Part shown: positions 7,196 to 15,196 of the stretch, one piece after another
How the letters are laid out: the number at the start of each line of letters is the position of its first letter
How positions within the stretch are numbered: the first letter of the stretch is position 1
Source of the DNA: Elusimicrobiota bacterium
Lineage (GTDB): Bacteria; Elusimicrobiota; Elusimicrobia; UBA1565; UBA9628
DNA: 18,684 bases
Direction: 5' to 3'
Assembly (NCBI GenBank): GCA_028869495.1
Contig: JAGWRY010000263.1
Coordinates: forward strand, 1-18,684
The notes under the pieces: model-generated
What the model was told of the DNA's origin: nothing
Seen by the model: the letters and a program-made list of their open reading frames with translations, nothing else
Databases searched by the model: none
Position numbers and translations under genes: made by a program

Positions 7196-8911
7196 TCAGC
7201 GGCCGGCGCGGAGGACGGCGGTGTTGCGGTCGTCGTCGCGGATCGGGAGGGGGGCCGCGCGGAGGAGGGCGCGCAGGGACCTGTCGACGCCGGAGAAGCG
7301 CTTCGGACGGGCGCGGAAGACCTTGCGGTAGAGCAGGCTCGAGAATCCGCCGAGGCCGAAATACCAGAGCGCCTCGCCGTACTTGAGCAGGAACCGGCGC
7401 ACGGGGCGCGGCAGGGACATGTAGACGAGCGCGTACTTGTAGCGCCGCGCCTTGCGGTGGCGCAGGCAGTTGAGCACGCCGTGCTTGCGCATGTAGGCCG
7501 CGGTGAGCTCGAGCAGGACGTAGTGGCGCCAGTAGACGATCTCCTCGCGCTCGTAGTCGGTGAAGTTCAGGTAATGCTTGATGCTGCTCGCGTCCACGTC
7601 GTAGAGCCCCTCGAGGTAGCGCTCCTCCTCGTCCAGAGAGGAGCCGATCAGGCCGACGGCGCGCGCGTACTCGTAGCCGGGCGTGCCGGGGATGGCCTGG
7701 AAGAAGTTGATCGCCATGTCGTAGGGCAGGCGGATGTCCTCGGGCAAGGCCGTGGAGAGGTTGCGGATCGTCTCGTCGACGGTCTCCTCGGTCTCCCCCG
7801 GCATGCCGAGCAGGACGAGCACGCAGGTCAGCAGGCGGTGGCGATAGCAGGAGCGCAGGGCCTCGACGTTCTGCCGGACGGTCGTCTTCTTCTCCATCGT
7901 GTCGAGGATCTTCTGGCTCCCCGTCTCGATGCCGAAGCCGATCTGGACGCAGCCGGCCTCCTTCCACTCCCGGATCGTCTCGTCGTCGATGGTGCTGACG
8001 CGCGTGGCGCCGGCGATCCAGTTGAGGCGGCGCGCTTTCAGGTGCTCGACGATCTGCCGGGTCGCCTTCTTGTCGGAGCCCCAATTCTCCTCCCAGAAGA
8101 AGATCGTCCCGACGTCGTACTTTTCGACGAGCATGTCGATGTAGTCGTTGACGGACTTGGGGTCGGCGGCGGTGTAGCCCTTGTAAAAGCGGTGGCAGAA
8201 CGTGCACTTGGCCACGCAGCCGATGCTGGCCGAGACCTGGCCGATCAGCTTGTGCAGGTTCTCGGGGCGGAAGTGCTCGACGAAAAAGTCGTCCATCTCG
8301 GTCTTGTTGTAGCTGCGGCGCAGACGCTGGCCGGAGAACGCGGGCTCCAGGTAGTGGTTGATGTTCGAGAAGCGCGCGACGAGGTCGTAGTTGATCTGCA
8401 GGACCTCGCGCTTCTCCGTCGCGTAGCCGGTGAAGTGCGACTCCCCGTCGAGCATGAAGATCAGGCCCGGGATGTCCTTGAACCGCGCGCGCGGCTCGAG
8501 GTGGAAGTCGCTCTCCTTGAGACGGCCGAGCAGCGCGCTGAAGGTCGGCTCGGACTCCCCGGTCACGCAGAAGTCCACCGCGGTCCGCCGGACGACGATG
8601 TTCCCGACGGAGGCCATCTCTCCGCCGAGGACCTGGACGGCCCGCGGGTAGTTCTCCTTGAGATAGAGGGACAGCTTCTTGACGTAGCCGTAGTTGTGCG
8701 ACAGGATCGCGCTGAGGCCGATCACGTCCGGTTCGAACGCCTTCACGCGGGCGAGGATCTGCTCGAGGGTCGGCGTCTCCAGGTAGACGTCGTAGAACGA
8801 CGTCTCGCAGTCCAGCGCCGGGTCCAGGTTCTCGATGACCCGCGTGATCGCCACGGGGGCGTCCGTGGTCGCATAAGGGCCGAGCGGTATATTCAGAAGG
8901 AGGAGCTTCAC
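7196..8911 (-). CDS. Radical SAM protein with N-terminal B12-binding-like domain (second, larger)
   Basis: A 571-aa protein of the same architecture as the next gene. It starts MKLLLLNIPLGPY, typical of B12-domain radical SAM proteins, and LGGEMAS at 95-101 marks the end of the cobalamin-domain core. The cluster motif IGCVAKCTFCHRFYKG has Cys232, Cys236 and Cys239. IGFGIETGSQKILDTMEKKT and CVLVLLGMPGETEETVDETI are conserved barrel segments. After about residue 430 there is a basic C-terminal extension (KYALVYMSLPRPVRRFLLKY) of unknown role. The start is GTG, chosen because it gives the family N-terminus; no Shine-Dalgarno is visible. It is the first gene of the leftward set and is served by the promoter at 8938-8966. 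Substrate unknown. The two radical SAM proteins look paralogous at domain level but not closely similar in sequence. Confidence 0.88.
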   Translation of the reverse strand: MKLLLLNIPLGPYATTDAPVAITRVIENLDPALDCETSFYDVYLETPTLEQILARVKAFEPDVIGLSAILSHNYGYVKKLSLYLKENYPRAVQVLGGEMASVGNIVVRRTAVDFCVTGESEPTFSALLGRLKESDFHLEPRARFKDIPGLIFMLDGESHFTGYATEKREVLQINYDLVARFSNINHYLEPAFSGQRLRRSYNKTEMDDFFVEHFRPENLHKLIGQVSASIGCVAKCTFCHRFYKGYTAADPKSVNDYIDMLVEKYDVGTIFFWEENWGSDKKATRQIVEHLKARRLNWIAGATRVSTIDDETIREWKEAGCVQIGFGIETGSQKILDTMEKKTTVRQNVEALRSCYRHRLLTCVLVLLGMPGETEETVDETIRNLSTALPEDIRLPYDMAINFFQAIPGTPGYEYARAVGLIGSSLDEEERYLEGLYDVDASSIKHYLNFTDYEREEIVYWRHYVLLELTAAYMRKHGVLNCLRHRKARRYKYALVYMSLPRPVRRFLLKYGEALWYFGLGGFSSLLYRKVFRARPKRFSGVDRSLRALLRAAPLPIRDDDRNTAVLRAGR

Positions 8912-8937
8912 GGGGGCTCGAGGCGAGGGCTTCTCTG

Positions 8938-8966
8938 AGGGTAATAGAAATGAGCCCTTTCGTCAA
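8938..8966 (-). promoter_or_regulatory. Sigma70-type promoter for the leftward radical SAM genes
   Basis: On the minus strand TTGACG (8966-8961, five of six matches to the -35 consensus) is followed after 17 nt by TACCCT (8943-8938), which keeps T1, A2 and T6 of a -10. The start site would be near 8931, about 20 nt before the GTG at 8911. The spacing is ideal but the -10 is weak. Confidence 0.42.
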
Positions 8967-9001
8967 CCGGGCGTGCGGAGGGCTCGCGGAAACCTCGATA
9001 T

Positions 9002-9009
9002 GGTAACAT
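9002..9009 (+). promoter_or_regulatory. Extended -10 promoter element for the sugar operon
   Basis: TGGTAACAT (9001-9009) is an extended -10 with its hexamer TAACAT at 9004-9009, ending 9 nt before the ATG at 9019. This is the same layout as upstream of the gene at 2521. No -35 is evident. The predicted leader is 2-3 nt and lacks a Shine-Dalgarno. Confidence 0.42.
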
Positions 9010-9018
9010 CCTGCCCGG

Positions 9019-10008
9019 ATGAGCCCGAGGACCGCGCGAAAGCTCGCCGACGTCGATCTCACCCTCTACCGCCTGATGCTCAGGATCCGGCGGGCGGAGG
9101 AGCGGATCGTCGCCCTCTACCCCTCGGACAAGATCCAGAGCCCCGTCCACCTGTCCGTCGGCCAGGAGGCGGTCGCGGCCGGCGTCAGCCTGGCCCTGGC
9201 CGACGGCGACCGCGTCCACGGCACCTACCGCGGCCACGGCGTCTACATCGCCAAGGGCGGCGACCTGGGCCGGCTGTTCGCCGAGCTGTACGGCAAGGAC
9301 ACCGGCTGCGCCCGCGGCCGGGGGGGCTCGATGCACCTGACGGCGCCCGAGGTCGGCCTGGTCGGCTGCTCGGCGATCGTCGCCAGCCTGATCCCCGTGG
9401 CGACCGGAGACGCCCTGGCCGAGAAGATGCGCGGCGGCGGGCGCGTGGTCTGCTCGCTGTTCGGCGACGGCGCGATCGACGAAGGCGTGTTCTACGAGAG
9501 CGTCAATTTCGCGGTCCTGAAGAGCCTCCCGATCGTCTACGTCCTCGAGAACAACGGCTACGCGATCCACTCGCGCGTCCCCGACCGTCACAAGCAGACC
9601 GAGCTGTTCCGGCTGACCGAGGGTCTGGGACTGCGCGGGCGCCGCTACGACGGCAACGACGCGCGCGTCGTGTACAAGACCATGTCGGCCGCGGTCGCCG
9701 CGGCGCGGCGCGGCAAGGGCCCCGTCCTGCTCGAGTACATGACCAACCGCTGGCACGAGCACGTGGGGCCGGGCACCGATTTCCAGGAGGCCTACCGTTA
9801 CCCGAAGGATCGGGAGCGCGCCCTTCGCAGCGACCCGCTGAAGATCCTGGCCGCGGCTCTCGCGCGGCGCGGCGAGTCTCGCGCGCGCTTGGACGCCGTC
9901 GCCGCCGAGATCGCCGGCGAGGTCGACGCGGCGGTGGCTTTCGCCGAGAGCAGCCCGTTCCCCCGGGCCGAGAGCCTGCGCGAAGGCCTGTACGTGGAGA
10001 GCGGGTGA
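9019..10008 (+). CDS. TPP-dependent 2-oxoacid dehydrogenase E1-like, alpha subunit
   Basis: A 329-aa homologue of the alpha subunit of pyruvate/acetoin/branched-chain 2-oxoacid dehydrogenase E1. It carries the TPP/Mg binding motif, GDG at 149-151 through NN at 178-179, with the expected GDGxxxxGxxxExxNxAxxxxLPxxxxxxNN pattern. HGTYRGHG (67-74) and GRGGSMHL (100-107) are also family signatures. E1 decarboxylates a 2-oxoacid on TPP and normally passes the acyl group to a lipoyl E2. No E2 or E3 gene or lipoyl domain occurs in the window, and this gene leads a nucleotide-sugar operon. I therefore infer that the pair works alone as a carboligase that adds a two-carbon unit to a sugar, as proposed for the AviB1/AviB2 pair of avilamycin biosynthesis. 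Ordinary acetoin or pyruvate metabolism is the alternative. Its TGA overlaps the beta-subunit GTG. Confidence 0.9.
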   Translation: MSPRTARKLADVDLTLYRLMLRIRRAEERIVALYPSDKIQSPVHLSVGQEAVAAGVSLALADGDRVHGTYRGHGVYIAKGGDLGRLFAELYGKDTGCARGRGGSMHLTAPEVGLVGCSAIVASLIPVATGDALAEKMRGGGRVVCSLFGDGAIDEGVFYESVNFAVLKSLPIVYVLENNGYAIHSRVPDRHKQTELFRLTEGLGLRGRRYDGNDARVVYKTMSAAVAAARRGKGPVLLEYMTNRWHEHVGPGTDFQEAYRYPKDRERALRSDPLKILAAALARRGESRARLDAVAAEIAGEVDAAVAFAESSPFPRAESLREGLYVESG

Positions 10009-11042
10009 AGACGAAGCGGCTCAACTACGGCCAGGCGATCCACGCGGCCCTGACCCACGCGATGGAGAAGGATCCGACCGTCTTCGTGATGGGGATCGGC
10101 GTCGACGATCACAAGGCCGTGTTCGGCACCACCAGGGGGTTCGTCGAGCGCTTCGGCCGCGCGCGCGTCTTCGACACGCCGATCTCCGAGGGCGCGATGA
10201 CGGGCATCGCCGTCGGCGCCGCGTTGGGCGGGATGCGGCCGGTCCACGTCCACATCCGCGCCGACTTCCTCTATTTAGCGATGGACCAGCTTCTGAACAT
10301 CGCCGCCAAATGGAGCTCGATGTCCGGCGGGCGCGCGTCCGTCCCTCTGGTGATCCGGGCGGTCATCGGCCGCAGTTGGGGACAGGGCGCGCAGCACTCG
10401 CAGAGCCCCCAGTCCATGTTCATGCACGTGCCCGGCATCAAGGTCGCGATGCCGACGACGCCCGCGGACGCGCAGGGCCTGCTGCTGGCGGCGATCGAGG
10501 ATCCCAACCCGGTCGTGCTCCTGGAGCACCGCCTGCTCTACAATCTCGTCGGCGACGTCCCCGCGACTCCGGTCGCCGTCCCCTTCGGCCGCGCCGTCGT
10601 GCGCCGAGAGGGGGCGGACCTGACCATCGTCGCCGGCTCGCACATGGCCGTCGAGAGCCTGAAGGCCGCCGAGTTCCTGGCCAAGCACGGCGTCTCGGCC
10701 GAGGTCGTCGATCCGGTGACCTTGGTCCCTCTGGACCGGGACGCGATCCTGCGCTCGCTGGCCAAGACCGGGCGCCTGCTCGTCGTGGACTCGAGCTGGA
10801 CGACCTGCGGCGCCAGCGCCGAGATCGCGGCGCTGGCGGCGGAGAAGGGCTTCGACTCGCTCGCCGCGCCGGTGCGCCGTCTCGGCATGCAGCCGGTCGT
10901 CTGCCCCGTCAGCAAGCCGCTCGAGAAGGCCTTCTACCCGAACGCCGAGACGATCGCAGCCGAGGCCTTCTCGATGCTGGGCCGCCCCTTCCCGGACGCT
11001 CCGGCGCCCGAACTCGTCGACGACTTCAAAGGACCCTTCTGA
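10005..11042 (+). CDS. TPP-dependent 2-oxoacid dehydrogenase E1-like, beta subunit
   Basis: A 345-aa E1 beta subunit, the usual 320-350 aa size. DTPISEGAMTGIAVGAALGG (57-76) contains Glu62, the position of the glutamate that activates the TPP aminopyrimidine. IRADFLYLAMDQLLN, GQGAQHSQSPQSMFMHVPGI and the C-terminal transketolase-like domain (LLVVDSSWTTCGASAEIA) follow in the normal order. The GTG at 10005 is chosen because it overlaps the alpha stop (GTGA) and has GGAG about 8 nt upstream; the frame is open further 5' but only within the alpha gene. The alpha2beta2 enzyme should be cytoplasmic. The last residues (PELVDDFKGPF) resemble no motif I know. The next gene starts on the stop codon. 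Confidence 0.92.
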   Translation: MKTKRLNYGQAIHAALTHAMEKDPTVFVMGIGVDDHKAVFGTTRGFVERFGRARVFDTPISEGAMTGIAVGAALGGMRPVHVHIRADFLYLAMDQLLNIAAKWSSMSGGRASVPLVIRAVIGRSWGQGAQHSQSPQSMFMHVPGIKVAMPTTPADAQGLLLAAIEDPNPVVLLEHRLLYNLVGDVPATPVAVPFGRAVVRREGADLTIVAGSHMAVESLKAAEFLAKHGVSAEVVDPVTLVPLDRDAILRSLAKTGRLLVVDSSWTTCGASAEIAALAAEKGFDSLAAPVRRLGMQPVVCPVSKPLEKAFYPNAETIAAEAFSMLGRPFPDAPAPELVDDFKGPF

Positions 11043-12211
11043 TGGCACTGCGCTACCACCTGGCCGAAGACACCATCGACCGCGCCGACGTCGACCGCCT
11101 GATCCGCTGGCTGAAGACCTACCCGCGGCTGACCAAGGGCCGCGTGACCCTCGATTTCGAGGCCAAGTGGGGCCGCTGGCTGGGCCGCGAGCGCTCGGTG
11201 TTCTGCAACTCCGGCTCGTCGGCGAACCTGCTGATGTACGACGCCCTGCTGCTGTCCGGCCGGCTCAAGAACCGGAAGGTGATCGTGCCCAGCGTCGGCT
11301 GGGTCACCTCGGTCGCGCCCGCCATCCAGCTCGGCTTCGAGCCGATCATGTGCGAGGCCGACCCGGAGACGTTCGGCCTGGACCTCGTCCACCTGGAGAA
11401 GCTCCTGAAGCGTCACCGCCCGGGCGCGGTGATGCTCGTGCAGGTGCTCGGCGTGCCGCACAAGATGGAGGAACTCATGCGCCTGAAGAGGCGCTACGGC
11501 TTCTTCCTGATGGAGGACGCCTGCGCGGCGGTGGGCGCCGAGTACCGCGGCCGCAAGGTCGGCACCTTCGGCGACCTGGCCAGCTTCTCGTACTACTTCG
11601 GCCACCAGTTCTCGACGATCGAGGGGGGCATGGTCTCCACCGACGACGCGCGCCTGGGCGACCTCCTGCTGATGCTGCGCAGCCACGGCTGGAGCAAGGA
11701 CCTGAGCCGCCCGGCGCACGCGGCGCTGGTGCGCCGCTACCGCGTCGACGACTTCCACTCGCCGTTCGTGTTCTACGAGCCGGGCTTCAACCTGCGCTCG
11801 ACGGACCTGAACGCCTACATCGGCCTGGGCCAGATCGACAAGCTGTCCGCGATCGCCGCGGCCCGGCAGAAGAACCACGAGCACTACCGCCGCCGCCTGG
11901 GCGGGCGCTTCTACGCGCAGACCTGCGAGAAGGCCTCTCGCGTCTGCAGCATCTCCTTCGGTCTCCTCGCCCGCGACCGCCGGGAGCGGCGCGCGATCGT
12001 CTCGGCGCTCGACGCCGGCGGCATCGAGACGCGCATCTTCTCGGCCGGCAACCTGGGCCTGCACCCGTTCTGGATCGAGCGCTACGGCCGGGCCAGCTTC
12101 CCCTTCGCCGACCGCATCCACCATACCGGCTTCTTCCTTCCCAACAACCCGTCGCTGAAGGCCAAGGACGTCGACTTCATCTGCGACACGGTCCTGGGGG
12201 CCGTCTCGTGA
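11042..12211 (+). CDS. ColD-like PLP-dependent nucleotide-sugar 3-dehydratase (DegT/AHBA fold)
   Basis: A 389-aa member of the DegT/DnrJ/EryC1 aminotransferase family. CNSGSSANLLMYDALLL, LMEDACAAVGAEYRGRKVGT and FSYYFGHQFSTIEGGM are family landmarks. In aminotransferases the last motif carries the Schiff-base lysine. Here that place is His188 (codon 11603-11605), as in ColD (GDP-4-keto-6-deoxymannose 3-dehydratase, also His188) and the RfbH/E1 dehydratases. Such enzymes use PMP to remove the C3 hydroxyl of a 4-keto-6-deoxy sugar. HGWSKDLS and the HHTGFFLPNN region also resemble ColD. I infer 3-deoxygenation of the product of the adjacent 4,6-dehydratase. RfbH-type enzymes have a [2Fe-2S] cluster, whereas ColD regenerates PMP from glutamate; I did not see a clear cluster motif, so ColD-like is preferred. 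ATG overlaps the upstream TGA by one base. Confidence 0.87.
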   Translation: MALRYHLAEDTIDRADVDRLIRWLKTYPRLTKGRVTLDFEAKWGRWLGRERSVFCNSGSSANLLMYDALLLSGRLKNRKVIVPSVGWVTSVAPAIQLGFEPIMCEADPETFGLDLVHLEKLLKRHRPGAVMLVQVLGVPHKMEELMRLKRRYGFFLMEDACAAVGAEYRGRKVGTFGDLASFSYYFGHQFSTIEGGMVSTDDARLGDLLLMLRSHGWSKDLSRPAHAALVRRYRVDDFHSPFVFYEPGFNLRSTDLNAYIGLGQIDKLSAIAAARQKNHEHYRRRLGGRFYAQTCEKASRVCSISFGLLARDRRERRAIVSALDAGGIETRIFSAGNLGLHPFWIERYGRASFPFADRIHHTGFFLPNNPSLKAKDVDFICDTVLGAVS

Positions 12212-13212
12212 GGAGGCCCGCGAAGATCCGCCGCGTCCTGATCACCGGCGTGACCGGCTCGGGCGGCAGCTACCTCGCCGAGCACATCCTCCGGCATCAC
12301 GGGGACGTCGAGGTCCACGGCTTCTCGCGCTGGCACAGCACGACGCAGAACGCGGGCCGCGCGGACCGCCGCGCGATCGTCCACGAGTGCGACCTTCTCG
12401 ACTTCGGCTCGGTGTTCGCCGCCCTGAAGGCCGCGCGCCCCGACGCGATCTTCCACCTGGCGGCGCACGCGAACGTGCGCGCGTCCTTCCAGACGCCCGA
12501 CGCGGTCCTGAGCAACAACGTCCTCGGCACCAGCCACATGCTGGAGGCGATCCGCCAGCTGGGCCTGGATCCGATCGTCCAGATCTGCAGCACCTCCGAG
12601 GTCTACGGCCAGGTCGACCCGAAGGACGTGCCGATCACCGAGGCGGCGCCGCTGCGTCCGGTCAGCCCCTACGCCGTGTCGAAGACCGCGCAGGACCTGC
12701 TGGGCTGGAGCTATTTCCGCAGCTACGGGATGAGGGTGATCCGCACGCGCATGTTCACCTATCTGAACCCGCGGCGCACGGACCTGTTCGCGACCTCCTT
12801 CGCGCGCCAGATCGCCCGCATCGAGCTGGGGATGCAGAAGGTCCTCCTCCACGGGAATCTGAACTCGGTGCGCACCTTCATCGACGTGCGCGACGCGGTC
12901 CGGGCCTACTGGGACGCCGTCGTCTACGGCGAGCCCGGCGAGGTCTACAACATCGGCGGCACGACGACGATGACCGTCGGCGAGTGCCTGGAACGCCTGA
13001 AGGCTCTGAGCCGGAAGCGCATCCCGACCCGCGTCGATCCGAAGCTCCTGCGGCCCGCCGACGTCACGCTCCAGATCCCGTCCGTCGCGAAGTTCGCGGC
13101 GGCGACGGGCTGGAAGCCGCGCTACGCGTTCGACGACAGCCTGGGCGCCCTGCTCGAGCACTGGCGCCGGGAAACCCGCAAGGAGAAGGCCGCCGCCGCG
13201 GCCGCGCGCTGA
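12208..13212 (+). CDS. GDP-mannose 4,6-dehydratase-family SDR
   Basis: An extended short-chain dehydrogenase/reductase of 334 aa. The NAD(P) motif is GVTGSGG at 14-20, extended by SYLAEH as in GMD enzymes. The active-site set is STSE (Thr129, Glu131) and Tyr155xxxLys159 in SPYAVSKTAQD. LNPRRTDLFATSFARQIARI and GNLNSVRTFIDVRDAVRAYW match the GMD substrate-binding loops. The expected reaction is oxidation at C4 and dehydration across C5-C6 to give a 4-keto-6-deoxy GDP-sugar. With HddA and HddC in the same operon the substrate could be GDP-D-glycero-D-manno-heptose, as for DmhA of Yersinia, rather than GDP-mannose. The GTG start at 12208 overlaps the upstream stop (GTGA); an open frame extends upstream but only in the dehydratase gene. 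A 3,5-epimerase/reductase role is possible but less likely. Confidence 0.86.
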   Translation: MRRPAKIRRVLITGVTGSGGSYLAEHILRHHGDVEVHGFSRWHSTTQNAGRADRRAIVHECDLLDFGSVFAALKAARPDAIFHLAAHANVRASFQTPDAVLSNNVLGTSHMLEAIRQLGLDPIVQICSTSEVYGQVDPKDVPITEAAPLRPVSPYAVSKTAQDLLGWSYFRSYGMRVIRTRMFTYLNPRRTDLFATSFARQIARIELGMQKVLLHGNLNSVRTFIDVRDAVRAYWDAVVYGEPGEVYNIGGTTTMTVGECLERLKALSRKRIPTRVDPKLLRPADVTLQIPSVAKFAAATGWKPRYAFDDSLGALLEHWRRETRKEKAAAAAAR

Positions 13213-13213
13213 C

Positions 13214-14164
13214 ATGACCGACCGCAAGACCGAAGTCCTGGTGACCGGAGGGGCGGGCTACATCGGCTCGGTCCTGACCGAGCTCCTGCTCTCCCGCGGC
13301 ATGCGCGTCACCGTCCTCGACAGCTTCCGCTACGGGCAGAACAGCCTGCTGAACCTGTGCGCCGACGACGGCCTGACCGTCGTGCGCGGCGACTGCCGCG
13401 ACGAGGAGTTGATGCGCCGCCTGCTCAAGGGCAAGCACGCCGTCGTCCCGTTGGCCGCGCTGGTCGGCGCGCCGCTGTGCGACCGCGACAAGGTCGGCGC
13501 CGAGACGATCAACCGCGACGCGGTGCGCCTGATCTGCCGCCTGGCGGCGCCGGAGCAGAAGATCCTGTTCCCGGTCACCAACAGCGGCTACGGGATCGGG
13601 GAGAAGGGCAAGTTCTGCACCGAGGACAGCCCGCTCAAGCCGATCTCGCTCTACGGCCGGACCAAGGTCGAGGCCGAGCGCGCGGTGCTCGAGCGCGGCA
13701 ACGCGATCACCTTCCGGCTGGCGACCGCCTTCGGCGCCTCGCCGCGCATGCGCATGGACCTGCTGGTCAACGACTTCGTCTATCGCGCGGTGACCGACCG
13801 CGCGGTCGTGGTCTTCGAGGGCCACTTCAAGCGCAACTACATCCACGTGCGCGACATCGCGCGCGTCTTCCTGCACGGCCTCGAGAACTTCGACGCGATG
13901 AAGAACCGCCCCTACAACGTCGGCCTGGAGGACGCGAACCTGTCGAAGATCGAGCTCTGCGAGGTCATCCGGCGCGTGCTCCCGAACTTCGTCCATCACG
14001 AGGCGGCGATCGGCGAGGACCCCGACAAGCGCGATTATATCGTCTCCAACGCCCGCATCCTGTCGACCGGCTTCAAGCCGGAGTGGGGCCTGGAGCGCGG
14101 GGTGCGCGAGCTCGTCAAGGCCTACGCGATCCTGGGGCAGGTCAACCCCTACGCGAACGTCTGA
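13214..14164 (+). CDS. NAD(P)-dependent sugar epimerase/reductase (extended SDR)
   Basis: A 316-aa extended SDR with the dinucleotide motif GGAGYIGS at 12-19 and the catalytic Tyr147xxxLys151 (SLYGRTKVEAERA). VTNSGYGIG (121-129) occupies the Ser/Thr position. AALVGAPLCDRD at 81-92 resembles a subgroup often annotated simply as NAD-dependent epimerase in LPS and capsule loci. NYIHVRDIARVFLHGLEN and PYNVGLEDANLSK are normal C-terminal substrate-domain segments. It probably epimerises or reduces the 4-keto intermediate made by the preceding gene, or rearranges the final nucleotide sugar. The exact step cannot be read from the sequence. It follows the previous stop by one base, with no clear Shine-Dalgarno, and so is likely to be translationally coupled. 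Confidence 0.85.
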   Translation: MTDRKTEVLVTGGAGYIGSVLTELLLSRGMRVTVLDSFRYGQNSLLNLCADDGLTVVRGDCRDEELMRRLLKGKHAVVPLAALVGAPLCDRDKVGAETINRDAVRLICRLAAPEQKILFPVTNSGYGIGEKGKFCTEDSPLKPISLYGRTKVEAERAVLERGNAITFRLATAFGASPRMRMDLLVNDFVYRAVTDRAVVVFEGHFKRNYIHVRDIARVFLHGLENFDAMKNRPYNVGLEDANLSKIELCEVIRRVLPNFVHHEAAIGEDPDKRDYIVSNARILSTGFKPEWGLERGVRELVKAYAILGQVNPYANV

Positions 14165-14170
14165 GGCCCC

Positions 14171-15196
14171 GTGATCATCACGCGCACGCCGTTCCGGATG
14201 TCCTTCTTCGGCGGGGGGACCGACTATCCGGCCTGGTCTCGCGAGCACGGCGGCGCGGTCCTGGCCACGACGATCGACAAGTACTGCTACATCTCCTGCC
14301 GCTACCTGCCGCCGTTCTTCGAGCACAAGACCCGCGTGCTCTACTCGAAGGTCGAGACGGTCTCCGACAACTCCCTCATCGAGCATCCGGCGGTGCGCGG
14401 CGTGCTCGCCTACATGGGCGTCGAGGACGGCGTCGAGATCCATCACGACGGGGACCTGCCCGCGCGCACCGGCCTGGGATCCAGTTCCGCCTTCGTCGTC
14501 GGCCTGCTCAACGCCCTTCACGCCCTCAAGCACAACCTGCCGACCAAGATGGAGCTGGCCAAGGAGGCCATCCACATCGAGCAGGAGGTCCTGCGCGAGA
14601 ACGTCGGCTGCCAGGACCAGGTGATCACCGCGTTCGGCGGCCTGCAGCGCGTCGACTTCGAACGGAGCGGCGACATCCACGTGACTCCGATGGTCGCCAG
14701 CCGCGAGCGGATCGAGGAGCTCCAGTCCCATCTCCTGCTCTACTTCACCGGCTTCTCCCGCATCGCGTCCGAGATCGTCGAGGAGCAGCTCCGGCGCATG
14801 CCGGACAAGACGAGCGAGCTGACGCGCCTGCGCGAGATGGTCGACGAGTCCATCTCCATCCTGATGGGCCGGGACGGCCTGGACGCCTTCGGGCGTCTTC
14901 TCGACGAGGGCTGGCGCCTGAAGCGCGGCCTCAGCTCGAAGGTCTCTTCGCCCGCGATCGACGAGATCTACGAGGCGGCCAAATCCGCCGGCGCGCTCGG
15001 CGGCAAGCTGATGGGCGCGGGCGGCGGCGGCTTCATGATGCTCTTCGCCCCGCCGGCGGCCCACGCGCGCATCCAGGAGAGGCTTCGGAAGCTCCTGCGC
15101 ATCCCGTTCCGCTTCGAGAACGAGGGCAGCCGCATCGTCTACTACCAGCCCGGCTCGTATCCGGGCTCCGCGGCGCCGTCCGGCGCCGCCCGATGA
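14171..15196 (+). CDS. hddA: HddA-type D-glycero-D-manno-heptose 7-phosphate kinase (GHMP family)
   Basis: A 341-aa GHMP-superfamily kinase. The N-terminus ITRTPFRMSFFGGGTDYPAW is highly characteristic of HddA and of fucokinase-like relatives. The ATP-binding loop is GLGSSSA at 101-107 and the third GHMP motif is KLMGAGGGGFMML at 279-291. HddA phosphorylates C1 of heptose 7-phosphate on the way to GDP-D-glycero-alpha-D-manno-heptose. The match to that pathway is strengthened by the HddC-like gene directly after it. The isomerase GmhA and phosphatase GmhB are not in the window and must be encoded elsewhere if the pathway is complete. GTG start, with TGAGG a few bases upstream. Other sugar-1-kinases of the same subgroup remain possible. 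Confidence 0.85.
   Translation: MIITRTPFRMSFFGGGTDYPAWSREHGGAVLATTIDKYCYISCRYLPPFFEHKTRVLYSKVETVSDNSLIEHPAVRGVLAYMGVEDGVEIHHDGDLPARTGLGSSSAFVVGLLNALHALKHNLPTKMELAKEAIHIEQEVLRENVGCQDQVITAFGGLQRVDFERSGDIHVTPMVASRERIEELQSHLLLYFTGFSRIASEIVEEQLRRMPDKTSELTRLREMVDESISILMGRDGLDAFGRLLDEGWRLKRGLSSKVSSPAIDEIYEAAKSAGALGGKLMGAGGGGFMMLFAPPAAHARIQERLRKLLRIPFRFENEGSRIVYYQPGSYPGSAAPSGAAR

Noticed and set aside
11042..12211. Simple DegT/DnrJ aminotransferase call
   Set aside because: The Schiff-base lysine position is His188, which points to a ColD-type dehydratase instead.
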